64,000 nucleotides of DNA from Burkholderiales bacterium RIFCSPLOWO2_02_FULL_57_36. Its GTDB lineage: Bacteria > Pseudomonadota > Gammaproteobacteria > Burkholderiales > Burkholderiaceae_D. The stretch lies in NCBI GenBank assembly GCA_001770855.1, contig MESE01000090.1, positions 1 to 64,000 on the forward strand, written 5' to 3'. The notes below the pieces were generated by a model that did not search any database, had not been told where the DNA came from, and saw only the letters and a list, made by a program, of their open reading frames with translations. A program made the position numbers and the translations under genes. Below, piece after piece: positions 8,591 through 17,489 of the stretch. Position 1 is the first letter of the stretch, and every line of letters starts with the position of its first letter.

Positions 8591-9664
8591 TCATGCATGA
8601 GACAGGAAAAATCGCAGCATTTCCCGTCCCGCATCCGGTCCCCGCGGATCGGTAAAACTGCCGAGGCTGCTGCCGCCTGACCAGGCATGACCGGCGCCAT
8701 GCACGATCCAGTGTTCGGCAATGATCCGTCCGTCATGGTCGCGATGCACCGCGTGCGTATATGTCCGGCCATTGTTTACCCTGCCTTGTCCTACCGTAAT
8801 GTGTGGAAAGGATTCGCCTTCAGGTAACCGACCGTGATGTGCCGCGATCGAGATCAACTGCGCAACAATCTGATCGCCATTGCTTGGATGAACCGTGGTA
8901 TCACGGTCCCCATGAAACACAATGGTCGGCATGGTTTTTCGCCTGGGGACGACGATCAGGCGCGCGTTCCCGTCTTGCTCCCCCGCCCCGTTCCCGTTCA
9001 TCATCACTGTGAGCGCGGAAGAATAATTCCGTGCCGATGCATAAGGCAATCCGGAATGAATGCCGACTGCCGCGTACATTTCGGAATAGGTCGTTCCCAT
9101 GATGGCCGCCATTGCACCGCCGGATGAAAGTCCGGCAATGAAGACCTTGCGGGTATCGATACGGCAGGTCTTGATGATATCGCGCGTCATGTCTGCGATG
9201 ATCGAGGGTTCGCCGAGATTGCGTTTCTGGTTCAATGCTTCGAACCAGTTCCAGCAGCGCGAACCGTTGGCCGATTCCGTCTGGGCCGGATACAGGACGA
9301 AGCAGTTATTTTCCTCCGCAATCGTGTTCATGCGCGTGCCGACGGCAAAATCGTCCGGGTCTTGCGAGCAGCCATGCAGCATGACGATCAACGGCAGCGC
9401 CTGTCCTCGAAATGCACCGGGAATATATAGCTTGTAGCTGCGTTTTCCGGCGTGGTTCGCATAGCTCCCGCCAACGAATTTTCCTTCCGCTGCGACGCGG
9501 CCGATTCCGTCCGCGGCAGATACCATGCCCTTGTACTGCGATGCAATGGGTTCGACGCCGATCCGGCTCCGCGCCATGCGAACATCCTTTTCCGGCACGG
9601 CGATTGTCTTTGCATTGCGATTCATGAATTTTCCTCCGGCGGATTTTTTCTTTGCTTTATCCAT
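8591..9664 (-). CDS. PHB depolymerase-family esterase
   Basis: This 357-aa alpha/beta hydrolase of the extracellular poly(3-hydroxybutyrate) depolymerase/LpqC-like esterase family has an oxyanion region L-I-V-M-L-H-G-C. Its nucleophile elbow is G-L-S-S-G-G, the acid lies in H-G-D-R-D-T-T-V and the histidine in V-H-G-A-G-H-A-W. The ATG at 9664 is chosen because AAG-rich sequence precedes it and the longer frame adds junk. The N-terminus is basic (MDKAKKKSAGGKF) with no clear signal peptide, so it may act in the cytoplasm. A phasin gene lies next upstream on the same strand, which fits polyhydroxyalkanoate or short ester turnover. The exact substrate is unknown. Confidence 0.85.
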   Translation of the reverse strand: MDKAKKKSAGGKFMNRNAKTIAVPEKDVRMARSRIGVEPIASQYKGMVSAADGIGRVAAEGKFVGGSYANHAGKRSYKLYIPGAFRGQALPLIVMLHGCSQDPDDFAVGTRMNTIAEENNCFVLYPAQTESANGSRCWNWFEALNQKRNLGEPSIIADMTRDIIKTCRIDTRKVFIAGLSSGGAMAAIMGTTYSEMYAAVGIHSGLPYASARNYSSALTVMMNGNGAGEQDGNARLIVVPRRKTMPTIVFHGDRDTTVHPSNGDQIVAQLISIAAHHGRLPEGESFPHITVGQGRVNNGRTYTHAVHRDHDGRIIAEHWIVHGAGHAWSGGSSLGSFTDPRGPDAGREMLRFFLSHA

Positions 9665-10097
9665 TTTCTTGCGCCTTTGAAAAGGCGGTTGATGTGTCTC
9701 GTGCAGCCGACTGTCGGCCGGCTGCACGACACAGTCCGCAACGTAGAAGCGGCGGACGCAACTTATCATTCGGCGACGGTTTTGCGTGCGCCGTTTCTGG
9801 TAGTAAGAATTCAAGAATTGTGTTGGACGCTGCCCTGTCCCGACCATGACTACCATGTAATCGAAAGAGGACAGCTGTTAAAGCGATGTATATACTTTCG
9901 CAATCTACGCTGTGCGGACGCTCTTAGTTCACCACGGTCCCGATTTCGTTGAACGAAACCTTCTGCCGCGCAAGCCGCAGACGTTTTCGCGAAGCTGAAT
10001 ACAGGCCGGATAGTTTCCGGCCAAGCATCGGCAGCGCCGCAATCGTCTGCGAAGAAGCGGCAGACGGGCTATGGCGGCAAGCCCGTAACAAATTCAA
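9665..10097. other. Intergenic region with two hairpins
   Basis: No gene is supported. A 9-bp inverted repeat (GTGCAGCCG, 9701-9709; CGGCTGCAC, 9719-9727) and a 7-bp one (GGCCGGA, 10004-10010; TCCGGCC, 10016-10022) are present, neither with a U-tract. They may slow transcription or protect mRNA ends between the phasin and esterase genes. Confidence 0.45.
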
Positions 10098-10604
10098 CTA
10101 TTGCGTCGGCTGCGCAGTCTTGCGAGCGGCTTGGGAAGCGCTATCGCCGGGTTTGTTGATCGGGCGCGTCAGTTTTTCCATTGCAGCTCTTTGACGCTCC
10201 GTTGTTTTTTGAGTTTCTTCCGATGCTCTGCGTGCGACTTCATCCGCTACTGCGGTTGCCGTACGGGTCGTCTCTGACAAATGCGACTCCGCGGTTTTTG
10301 CCAGTTCAACTTGCGTTCCGGCGGCGATGCTTGACAGATGCTGCTGATATGCACGAACTTTCTCGGCTGTAGGTTGTGCTTGCGAAGTGGCGATCGAAAG
10401 TGCCTCATACGGATCCCTGGCAACCAATATCTGCTGGGCGCCGTTGATGGATTCTTCCATGACGGTCTGGGCCACCTGAATATTCAGCTCGTTGATTTTC
10501 TGTGCCGTATCGAACAATCTCTGCGACATATCGGAAAAAAGCGAAAACTGCGCTTCCATATGGGCTCTTACAGCAGGTGTCACGGGCTGGGAAAACATGT
10601 TCAT
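10098..10604 (-). CDS. Phasin-family protein
   Basis: This 168-aa, almost fully helical protein is Ala/Gln/Thr-rich, with phasin-like N-terminal text (F-S-L-F-S-D-M-S-Q-R-L-F-D-T-A-Q-K-I-N-E-L-N) and a disordered, basic Ala/Lys/Pro C-terminus. Phasins coat polyhydroxyalkanoate granules and control their size. The ATG at 10604 has AGAGG 6 nt upstream; an earlier start at 10619 has none. The next gene on the same strand is a PHB-depolymerase-family esterase, which supports a polyester role, but 430 bp separate them. Confidence 0.82.
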   Translation of the reverse strand: MNMFSQPVTPAVRAHMEAQFSLFSDMSQRLFDTAQKINELNIQVAQTVMEESINGAQQILVARDPYEALSIATSQAQPTAEKVRAYQQHLSSIAAGTQVELAKTAESHLSETTRTATAVADEVARRASEETQKTTERQRAAMEKLTRPINKPGDSASQAARKTAQPTQ

Positions 10605-10891
10605 GAGTAACCTCTTCAAAAATAGTTTAATAAAAAATTACCTGATCGTTATTCCGCTATCAGGCAACTATTATTTCCGCTTCAACGCGGCTAAATTCGA
10701 CTGTGGTTCCTTGATCAAGTTTCATAAAATGTTAACTTCTTTTTGCGACGCACAAACCATGTTACCGCACTGCCATCGTGTCCGCTTTCATTGCGCTTTT
10801 ATCTCGACAACATGTTGCTCGTTCCGAAAAAAATGTTCAATACAGATTGGCATTCGTTAAAACTTGAAAGCGCGTCGTCGGAGCGGAGAAT

Positions 10892-10918
10892 AAAAAAGCA
10901 GGCCTTGAGCAGGCCTGC
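10892..10918 (-). terminator. Rho-independent terminator of the metal-dependent hydrolase gene
   Basis: A 7-bp hairpin (GCAGGCC, loop TTGAGCA, GGCCTGC) is followed on the minus strand by T6. It sits about 45 bases past the stop at 10961. Confidence 0.85.
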
Positions 10919-10960
10919 CTCGAGCTTGCAGGTATTCTATCTTTCGAATCCGCCACTTCC

Positions 10961-11785
10961 TCAGGATGCGGCCCCCACCAGTGAATATTCAGTGGTATTC
11001 TCCGCCAGCCAGCGCCGCGACAAATCACTTTCCTGCTGGCTCGGATGAAAGTCAGGCCGGAAATATTCACGCCATGGCCGGTAGTTTTTCCGGATGATGC
11101 CGCGCCGTCCGAACAGATAGCTGGCTGCGCTTTTCCAGGTGCTCCATTTCCACAGCGTTCCATCGCGTCTTAGATTATCGATCGTCTGATACAGCAGATC
11201 ACTAAGGAAAATATAAGTGATGCGGCGGAACCATTTGATCCGCCATTCATGGTCGCCGCCCAATGCCAGATATAGATCGAATGCAGTGCTCTTGTGTTCC
11301 GACTCTTCAGCGCTATGCCATAGCCACAAGGTTTTCAGGCGCGGCTCGCAACTGTTCAGCAAGTCGTGGTTCTGCAACATCCATTCTGCGAAGATGGCGG
11401 TAAAGTGTTCGTTCGCCGCGGTAATGGCGAGGCCGTGGCGCCGATCCGCGCCGGCCAATACTTTCAAGCGCTCCCGCGCGCTTGGCCCCCATTTGTTGAC
11501 CAATCCGAATTTGTCGAGATGACCGTTGAACAGCGCATGAATCCGGCGATGGGTAGCCTCCTGTCCGATGAAGCCCTGCACCTCATTCTTGTACCGTGCC
11601 TGCTTGTCCGCCGGAAGCGCCTTGAAACCATCGCGTACCGAGTCGATAAAGAATTGTTCGCCAACCGGAAAACTCATCGACAACGCGTTGAAAAACGCGG
11701 AGCGGAAAGCGTCGCCGCCACACCAATGCCGCTCAATCGGTGTTTCAAGATCAATCAGCAAACGTCGAACAGCCAGGTCGGTCAT
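10961..11785 (-). CDS. Metal-dependent hydrolase family protein (PF10118-like)
   Basis: This 274-aa protein resembles the family annotated as predicted metal-dependent hydrolase (COG3687/PF10118). Conserved-looking text includes F-P-V-G-E-Q-F-F, G-Q-E-A-T-H-R-R-I-H, N-E-H-F-T-A-I-F and H-S-A-E-E-S-E-H-K, where Glu and His residues are spaced as in helical carboxylate-bridged metal proteins. The ATG at 11785 has GGAG 7-10 nt upstream and is preferred over 11803. It is divergent from a TetR gene with two matching inverted repeats between them, so it is probably repressed by that regulator. The reaction is unknown. Confidence 0.8.
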   Translation of the reverse strand: MTDLAVRRLLIDLETPIERHWCGGDAFRSAFFNALSMSFPVGEQFFIDSVRDGFKALPADKQARYKNEVQGFIGQEATHRRIHALFNGHLDKFGLVNKWGPSARERLKVLAGADRRHGLAITAANEHFTAIFAEWMLQNHDLLNSCEPRLKTLWLWHSAEESEHKSTAFDLYLALGGDHEWRIKWFRRITYIFLSDLLYQTIDNLRRDGTLWKWSTWKSAASYLFGRRGIIRKNYRPWREYFRPDFHPSQQESDLSRRWLAENTTEYSLVGAAS

Positions 11786-11809
11786 CGCCAATACTCCATG
11801 CAATCAGGA

Positions 11810-11827
11810 TGGTACGAAGAAGTACCA
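11810..11827. promoter_or_regulatory. Operator candidate 1 for the divergent TetR regulator
   Basis: TGGTAC, six spacer bases, GTACCA. The same half-sites recur at 11853-11870, 43 bp away (about four helical turns), between the TetR gene and the hydrolase. Confidence 0.7.
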
Positions 11828-11852
11828 ACTGAATGATATTGCAGCGATTTTA

Positions 11853-11870
11853 TGGTACTGTCAAGTACCA
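11853..11870. promoter_or_regulatory. Operator candidate 2 for the divergent TetR regulator
   Basis: TGGTAC, spacer TGTCAA, GTACCA, with half-sites identical to 11810-11827. It lies 41 bp before the TetR start codon, fitting autoregulation. Confidence 0.7.
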
Positions 11871-11910
11871 GCAATGCAATTTACCATTCTCCTGCTTTCG
11901 GTTCCAATAC

Positions 11911-12558
11911 ATGCCCCAAGTTCAAACACAGATTGACAATGCCGCCATCGAGCATCGCCACCGATTGCTGGAAGGCATGGCGCATGCGGTCGCGGCCAAT
12001 GGCTATGCGGATACCACCATTGCCGACATTGTTCGTGAGGCGAGCGTTTCGAGGCGCACTTTCTACGAACATTTTTCCACCAAGGCGGAATGCCTGATTG
12101 CACTCTACGAAGCAGCCAGCCTCGCCGCACTGAATGTCTTGCGCGATGCGATCGATCCGGACCATGAATGGCAAACGCAGGCAGAACAGGCGATGGCCGC
12201 GTATCTGCAATGCCTATCGCAAAACCCGCTGCTGATGCGCACATTGTTTATAGAGATTCTTGGATTGGGAATTGACGGGCTGGCGGCCCGGCGCAGGGTC
12301 AACCGGCAAATTGCAATGTTCATGTTAACTGTAATTAACGCCGACCATGATCAACGCACGCGTGGATATCTCTTATCAGAGGATATGGCAATGGCTGTCG
12401 TGGGCGGCATCAACGAGTTGATCCTCCAGGCCATTGAAGAGGACCGCGTAAGCAATCTTTCGGATCTGGCCAAGCCCGCCATCCGTTTATTGTTGGCTGT
12501 TGCTTCAGGCGAATCCGCAGTGCCGCCGCGTGTAACCGGCACACGCCTAAAAAAATAA
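11911..12558 (+). CDS. TetR/AcrR-family transcriptional regulator
   Basis: This 215-aa protein has an N-terminal TetR DNA-binding domain (about residues 15-62: H-R-L-L-E-G-M-A-H-A-V, then T-I-A-D-I-V-R-E-A-S-V-S-R-R-T-F-Y-E-H-F) and a helical ligand domain. Members usually repress by binding palindromes as dimers. Two TGGTAC-N6-GTACCA repeats lie between it and the divergent metal-dependent hydrolase gene, so it probably represses both. The ATG at 11911 puts the HTH at the usual distance from the N-terminus; the open frame extends upstream to 11833 without protein-like text. Confidence 0.88.
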   Translation: MPQVQTQIDNAAIEHRHRLLEGMAHAVAANGYADTTIADIVREASVSRRTFYEHFSTKAECLIALYEAASLAALNVLRDAIDPDHEWQTQAEQAMAAYLQCLSQNPLLMRTLFIEILGLGIDGLAARRRVNRQIAMFMLTVINADHDQRTRGYLLSEDMAMAVVGGINELILQAIEEDRVSNLSDLAKPAIRLLLAVASGESAVPPRVTGTRLKK

Positions 12559-13002
12559 CCCCCATTGCGCGACTTCGATTTTCGGTGAGCCCTGCCTCGG
12601 TCCACCCCAACTGCGTGCGTAAACAAGCTATGCTCGGAGGGAGAATTACCGGGTTTCATCAGATATCGGTTCCGCTCGTCATTTGGTCAAGCCGACTCGC
12701 CCGAGCCGGATTGTTGACCGAATCAGATTCGTAATCGGTTCAGCATGCTGATCCTGCATTTTTTCTATACCCGTCCTTGAGCTTGCCCGTGTATTCCGGT
12801 GATTTTCCGTGCGCGCACAATGTAAAAAATCAACAAAACAGTTAATTTTAGAAAATGCAGGATTGACAATTTATACAAGAAACCGTTATATATACCTGTA
12901 GATTTTTGAATGCCTATTTGATTTTAGAAAATACGGATTGTTTTTTACCGCTGTCCGGAAAATCACGGCCCGCTGGACCGAATCTCATTAACGAGGAACA
13001 AT
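12559..13002 (+). promoter_or_regulatory. Leader of the SDR-ACAD operon: strong promoter with a repeated motif
   Basis: No gene is seen. A sigma-70-like promoter reads TTGACA (12863-12868), a 17-bp spacer and TTATAT (12886-12891). A motif beginning ATTTTAGAAAAT and ending GGATTG occurs at 12845-12865, overlapping the -35, and again at 12921-12940, just downstream of the start site. This placement suits a repressor, perhaps the double-TetR protein encoded at the end of the operon. The leader of about 105 nt ends with GAGGAA before the SDR start. Confidence 0.65.
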
Positions 13003-13767
13003 ATGTCACTTTTTGACTTAACCGGAAAGGTCGCGGTGATCACCGGATCATCGCGTGGAATCGGACGTGCAATTGCCGAGCGCATGGCGGAACAAGGCGC
13101 GAAGGTGGTGATCTCGTCGCGCAAGCTGGAACCATGCGCCGAAGTGGCCGACGCGCTCAACGCGGCACACGGAAGCGGCACCGCAATCGCGGTGCCTGCC
13201 AATATTTCGTCCAAGGACGATCTCAAAAAGCTGGTCGATGAAACGATGCTCGCATTCGGAAAGATCGACGTGCTGGTCTGCAATGCGGCATCCAATCCTT
13301 ACTACGGACCGATGTCCGGCATCCAGGACGACCAGTTCCGCAAGATTCTGGAAAACAATGTCATTGCAAATCACTGGCTGATCCAGTTTGTCGTACCCCA
13401 GATGGTTGAACGCAAGGACGGCGCGATCATCATTGTTTCCTCGATCGGCGGCCTGCGCGGTTCCCCGGTGATCGGCGCCTACAATGTTTCCAAAGCGGCG
13501 GATTTCCAGTTGGCGCGCAATTTGGCCGTCGAATACGGCGAACACAATGTTCGGGTCAACTGCATCGCGCCGGGATTGATCAAGACCGATTTTGCACGCG
13601 CATTGTGGGAAAATCCGGACACATTAAAGCGTGCCACGTCGACCACGCCGCTGCGCCGTATCGGCAATCCCGATGAAATCGCCGGTGCCGCGGTATTCCT
13701 CGCATCGGCGGCCGGCACTTTCATGACCGGTCAAAGCATCGTCGTCGATGGCGGCGCGACTATCTAG
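13003..13767 (+). CDS. Short-chain dehydrogenase/reductase
   Basis: This 254-aa classical SDR uses NAD(P)H to oxidise or reduce a hydroxyl/keto group. The cofactor motif is T-G-S-S-R-G-I-G (about residues 14-21), the N-A-A motif is at about 90, and the catalytic residues are Ser (I-I-V-S-S-I-G-G) and Y-N-V-S-K. The start has GAGGA 6-7 nt upstream. It is the first gene of an operon with two acyl-CoA dehydrogenases (12 bp to the next), so a role on a CoA-linked substrate, such as a hydroxyacyl-CoA, is likely. The substrate cannot be fixed. Confidence 0.88.
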   Translation: MSLFDLTGKVAVITGSSRGIGRAIAERMAEQGAKVVISSRKLEPCAEVADALNAAHGSGTAIAVPANISSKDDLKKLVDETMLAFGKIDVLVCNAASNPYYGPMSGIQDDQFRKILENNVIANHWLIQFVVPQMVERKDGAIIIVSSIGGLRGSPVIGAYNVSKAADFQLARNLAVEYGEHNVRVNCIAPGLIKTDFARALWENPDTLKRATSTTPLRRIGNPDEIAGAAVFLASAAGTFMTGQSIVVDGGATI

Positions 13768-13779
13768 GAGCAGCGTGCA

Positions 13780-14976
13780 ATGACAACCACCGAAACAACG
13801 ACCGACGCGTTCCGCAGCGAAGTACGCAGCTGGCTGGAAGCCAATTGTCCACCCGAAATGCGGCAACCGGTTCGGGACGAAGACGACGCCTGCTGGGGCG
13901 GCCGCAATTTCGTCTTCAAGTCCGAGGCGCAGCGCATCTGGCTGGAGCGGATGGGCGCCAAAGGCTGGACCGCGCCGGAGTGGCCCGCCGAATACGGCGG
14001 CGGCGGTTTGAGCCGCGACGAAAGCAAAATCCTTCGCCAGGAAATGCAGGCGCTGAAATGCCGCTCGCCACTGTTGAGTTTCGGTATCTGGATGCTCGGA
14101 CCCGCACTGTTGAAATACGGCTCCGAAGAACAGAAGCGCACTCACCTGCCAAAAATCGTGCGCGGCGAGATTCGCTGGTGCCAGGGCTATTCCGAACCGA
14201 ACGCCGGCTCGGACCTGGCATCGCTGCAAACGCATGCCGAAGATGGCGGCGATCATTTTCTGGTGAACGGCCAGAAAATCTGGACCTCGTACGCGGACAA
14301 GGCTGACTGGATTTTTTGCCTGGTTCGTACCGACCGTGATGCCAAGAAGCATACCGGCATCAGTTTCGTATTGTTCGATATGCAGACGCCTGGCGTGTCG
14401 ACCCGGCCGATCACGCTGATCTCCGGCAAGTCGCCGTTTTGCGAAACTTTCTTCGATAACGTCAAGGTTCCCAAAGCCAATCTGGTCGGGCAGCTCAACG
14501 GCGGCTGGGAAATCGCCAAGTATCTCTTGACGCATGAACGCGAGATGATCGGCGCGATCGGCGATCGCACGGTAAGCCGTCCGCTTGGACAGCTCGCCGC
14601 GTCGTGGATCGGCACCGATGGCAACGGCAAACTCGACGACCCGGTGCTGCGCGCTCAAATCGCGATGTTCGAGGTGGATGAGATGGCGTTCAGGTTGACC
14701 ATGGAACGCACGGTGGATCTCGCGCGGCATGGCAAGGGCAATCCCGCATTTTCATCGGCTTTGAAATACTACGGTGCGGAATTAAACAAACGCCGTTACG
14801 AATTGATGATGTCGGCCGGCGGCGCCAACGCCCTGGAATGGGAAAGCGATCGCTCGCGCGATGGAGAGCTCGCACGCACCTGGCTTCGCACCAAGGGAAA
14901 TTCGATCGAAGGCGGCACCAGCGAAGTACAGCTCAACGTGATCGCCAAACGCATTCTCGGATTGCCGGGCGCATAA
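13780..14976 (+). CDS. Acyl-CoA dehydrogenase, first of a pair
   Basis: This 398-aa flavoprotein has the ACAD N-terminal helical, middle beta (W-C-Q-G-Y-S-E-P-N-A-G-S-D-L-A-S-L; W-T-S-Y-A-D-K-A-D-W) and C-terminal helical domains. It should introduce a 2,3-double bond in an acyl-CoA, passing electrons to ETF. The C-terminal G-G-T-S-E-V-Q-L-N region fits FAD/CoA binding. A shorter ACAD follows at 15021. Paired long and short ACADs encoded side by side often form heterotetramers that act on dicarboxylic, branched or ring-derived acyl-CoAs (PimC/PimD or steroid types). That complex is inference. Confidence 0.9.
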   Translation: MTTTETTTDAFRSEVRSWLEANCPPEMRQPVRDEDDACWGGRNFVFKSEAQRIWLERMGAKGWTAPEWPAEYGGGGLSRDESKILRQEMQALKCRSPLLSFGIWMLGPALLKYGSEEQKRTHLPKIVRGEIRWCQGYSEPNAGSDLASLQTHAEDGGDHFLVNGQKIWTSYADKADWIFCLVRTDRDAKKHTGISFVLFDMQTPGVSTRPITLISGKSPFCETFFDNVKVPKANLVGQLNGGWEIAKYLLTHEREMIGAIGDRTVSRPLGQLAASWIGTDGNGKLDDPVLRAQIAMFEVDEMAFRLTMERTVDLARHGKGNPAFSSALKYYGAELNKRRYELMMSAGGANALEWESDRSRDGELARTWLRTKGNSIEGGTSEVQLNVIAKRILGLPGA

Positions 14977-15020
14977 ACGGCGCGGCGTAAATAATTTCAA
15001 CCTTTTTTCTGGATTCGCAC

Positions 15021-16160
15021 ATGGCACTCGTTTGGAATCAGGAGCAGGAAATGCTCCGCGACAGCGCAAAAGCCTTCCTCGGCGAGAACGCGCCGGTCGC
15101 GCACTTACGCACACTGCGCGATACGCGCGATGAGACCGGATTTTCCCGCGACCTGTGGCGCGGTTTTGCGGACATGGGATTTACCGGCGTGCTGATACCC
15201 GAGGCCTATGGCGGCCTCGGCCTGGGAAATGTCGAGGCCGGCGTCGTTGCCGAAGAAATGGGCCGCAACCTGACTCCGTCGCCATTCTTTTCCACCGCGG
15301 TGCTTGCCGCATCGGCGTTTAACCATGCCGCCACCGAGCCGCAAAAGAAGAAATATCTTCCCGACATGGCAGCGGGCAAGCTGGTGGTTGCACTGGCAAC
15401 CGATGAGTCATCCAAGCATCGTCCGTCGCAGGTCGGCCTGAAAGCCGTTCCTTCCGAAAGCGGTTTCGTGCTCAACGGTGAAAAAATCCTGGTGATCGAC
15501 GGGCACGTTGCCGATCTGCTGATTGTGTCCGCACGCACGTCCGGACAACCCGGCGACGCCGAGGGCATTACGCTGTTCCTGGTTGAGCCGGGTACGGCAG
15601 GCGTGCATATTGAACGTACCGCAATGGTGGATGCCCACAATGCAGCCCGCATCAGGTTCGACGATGTGCGTGTGGCGTCGGATGCAATGCTTGGACAGCG
15701 CGATCAGGGCGGACCGGTTCTGGAACAAATTCTCGATATCGGACGTGCCGTCCTTGCCGCCGAGCTGCTCGGCGTCGCTGACGAGGTATTTTCCCGCACG
15801 TTGATCTATCTGAAAGAGCGCAGGCAATTCAACCAGCTGATCGGCGAATTCCAGGCATTGCAGCACCGGGCCGCGCACTTGTACAGCGAGATGGAGATCA
15901 CGCGCGCCGCCGTATTGCGCGCATTGCAAGTGCTCGACGAAGCATCGCGGGAATCGGCTGCGATGGCGTCGATGGCAAAGGCACGCGCCGGCACAACGGC
16001 TACACTGGCAGTGCAGGAAGGTGTCCAGATGCACGGCGGCATGGGAATGACCGATGAATTCGAAATCGGTTTTTTCATGAAGCGCGCGCGCGTGCTGCAG
16101 GAATTATTCGGCGATGCCAATTTCCATGCCGACCGTCTGGCACGGATCAATCGCTATTAA
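15021..16160 (+). CDS. Acyl-CoA dehydrogenase, second of a pair
   Basis: This 379-aa ACAD-fold protein is divergent from the previous one. The N-terminal domain includes Y-G-G-L-G-L-G-N-V-E-A-G, and the C-terminal region has V-Q-M-H-G-G-M-G-M-T-D-E-F. The middle domain is less canonical (V-A-L-A-T-D-E-S-S-K-H), as in the small subunit of heteromeric dehydrogenases such as PimD. It starts 44 bp after the stop of its partner and is most likely co-transcribed. It is followed 18 bp later by a double-TetR gene that probably controls the operon. Confidence 0.88.
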   Translation: MALVWNQEQEMLRDSAKAFLGENAPVAHLRTLRDTRDETGFSRDLWRGFADMGFTGVLIPEAYGGLGLGNVEAGVVAEEMGRNLTPSPFFSTAVLAASAFNHAATEPQKKKYLPDMAAGKLVVALATDESSKHRPSQVGLKAVPSESGFVLNGEKILVIDGHVADLLIVSARTSGQPGDAEGITLFLVEPGTAGVHIERTAMVDAHNAARIRFDDVRVASDAMLGQRDQGGPVLEQILDIGRAVLAAELLGVADEVFSRTLIYLKERRQFNQLIGEFQALQHRAAHLYSEMEITRAAVLRALQVLDEASRESAAMASMAKARAGTTATLAVQEGVQMHGGMGMTDEFEIGFFMKRARVLQELFGDANFHADRLARINRY

Positions 16161-16178
16161 AAATATTTGAAAGAGTTC

Positions 16179-17420
16179 ATGGAGCAAACGATTTCGGCCA
16201 ATCCCCAAACGCAGCGCTATGTCGAAATGCGGGAAACCATTCTGGACGCGGCGGCCCGGTTATTCAATCTGCAGGGTTTCAAGGGAACCACTTTATCCGA
16301 CGTCGCAAGCCGCGTCGGGCTGAGCACCAACAGCATTACCTACTATTACCGCAAGAAGGAAGACCTGGCGGTCGCCTGCCTGCTTCGCTCGATTGAAACG
16401 GTCGATTCGATCGCGCTAAAAGCAAGCGAGGCAGCCGCGCCTGAAACACGTGTACGTGAATTCGTGCGCCTTTCGTTCGCGTTGCTGTCCGATATCGCAT
16501 CCAACCGGCGTGCCGACCTGATGCTTTTCAGCGATATCCGCGTGCTGACCGAGCCGCACCTCGGAATTATTTACGAAGCGTATACCGCGATGTTCCGGCG
16601 CGTGCGCGAACTGCTTACCGAAGGCGATCGAAAATCGCATGATCGCAAGATACTCAGCGCCCGCACCCATCTGCTGCTTTCGCTGATGACATGGGCTCGT
16701 ACCTGGACCTTCCGTTACGAGCCGGACGACTATTTGCAGGTGGCGAATCGGGTGAGCGACATTTTGATCGAGGGTATTGCTGGGCCCGCATCGCAGTGGA
16801 CTCCTTTTTCCGATCTTGGCTTGCGCGCCCCCGCGATGCAGGACAAAGCCGACTTAACCCGCGAGGCGTTCCTGAGGGCAGCGTCGATACTGGTCAACGA
16901 ACAGGGCTATCGCGGCGCATCGGTCGAAAAAATATCGGCGCTGCTGAATGTCACCAAGGGTTCCTTTTATCACCATAACGACAACAAGGAAGACCTGATC
17001 TCGGAGTGTTTCGAGCGAACGTTTGCAGTGATCCGGAACATGCAAAAAGCCGCAACCGAAAATCCCGGCTCCGGCTGGGATCGTTTATGTGCGGTATCCC
17101 GCTCGCTGGTACGTTACCAGCTATCGGATCAGGGGCCATTGCTTCGCGTATCTGCATGGAGCGCGTTGCCTGAGGCGTTGCGCCATGAAAAGCTGAGAAC
17201 CATGAATCAGCTTGCCGAGCGGTTCGTCGGTTTCCTGGTCGAAGGCATGAAGGACGGTTCGATCAGGACGCAGGATCAATCGTTGGCGGCGCTGCTGATC
17301 AGCAGCATGATCAACGCATCGGAGGGACTTGAGCGCTGGGTGCCGGAAGCCAACGTCGACAATGCGGACGAATTGTATGTGCGTCCCTTGTTTCTCGGAA
17401 TATTTTCGGCGCCGTCATAG
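16179..17420 (+). CDS. Tandem (double) TetR-family regulator
   Basis: This 413-aa protein contains two complete TetR units in one chain. The first HTH is at about residues 15-65 (I-L-D-A-A-A-R-L-F-N...V-G-L-S-T-N-S-I-T-Y-Y-Y). A ligand domain runs to about 200, and the second HTH is at about 220-270 (F-L-R-A-A-S-I-L-V-N...L-N-V-T-K-G-S-F-Y-H-H). Normal TetR proteins are about 200 aa and dimerise, so this may be a covalent pseudo-dimer. The ATG at 16179 has AAGAG upstream; an earlier TTG is less likely. It ends the SDR-ACAD-ACAD operon and probably regulates it, perhaps through the repeated motif at 12845-12865 and 12921-12940. Confidence 0.88.
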   Translation: MEQTISANPQTQRYVEMRETILDAAARLFNLQGFKGTTLSDVASRVGLSTNSITYYYRKKEDLAVACLLRSIETVDSIALKASEAAAPETRVREFVRLSFALLSDIASNRRADLMLFSDIRVLTEPHLGIIYEAYTAMFRRVRELLTEGDRKSHDRKILSARTHLLLSLMTWARTWTFRYEPDDYLQVANRVSDILIEGIAGPASQWTPFSDLGLRAPAMQDKADLTREAFLRAASILVNEQGYRGASVEKISALLNVTKGSFYHHNDNKEDLISECFERTFAVIRNMQKAATENPGSGWDRLCAVSRSLVRYQLSDQGPLLRVSAWSALPEALRHEKLRTMNQLAERFVGFLVEGMKDGSIRTQDQSLAALLISSMINASEGLERWVPEANVDNADELYVRPLFLGIFSAPS

Positions 17421-17489
17421 GAACCTGATCGGCTGAATGGCCGGCCTGAGACTCCCTACTGAATCCTCAACGGTCAAGAAATTCGGCCG

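Noticed and set aside
13624..14730. 368-aa minus-strand frame
   Set aside because: It is antisense to the first acyl-CoA dehydrogenase gene, which has all family motifs.
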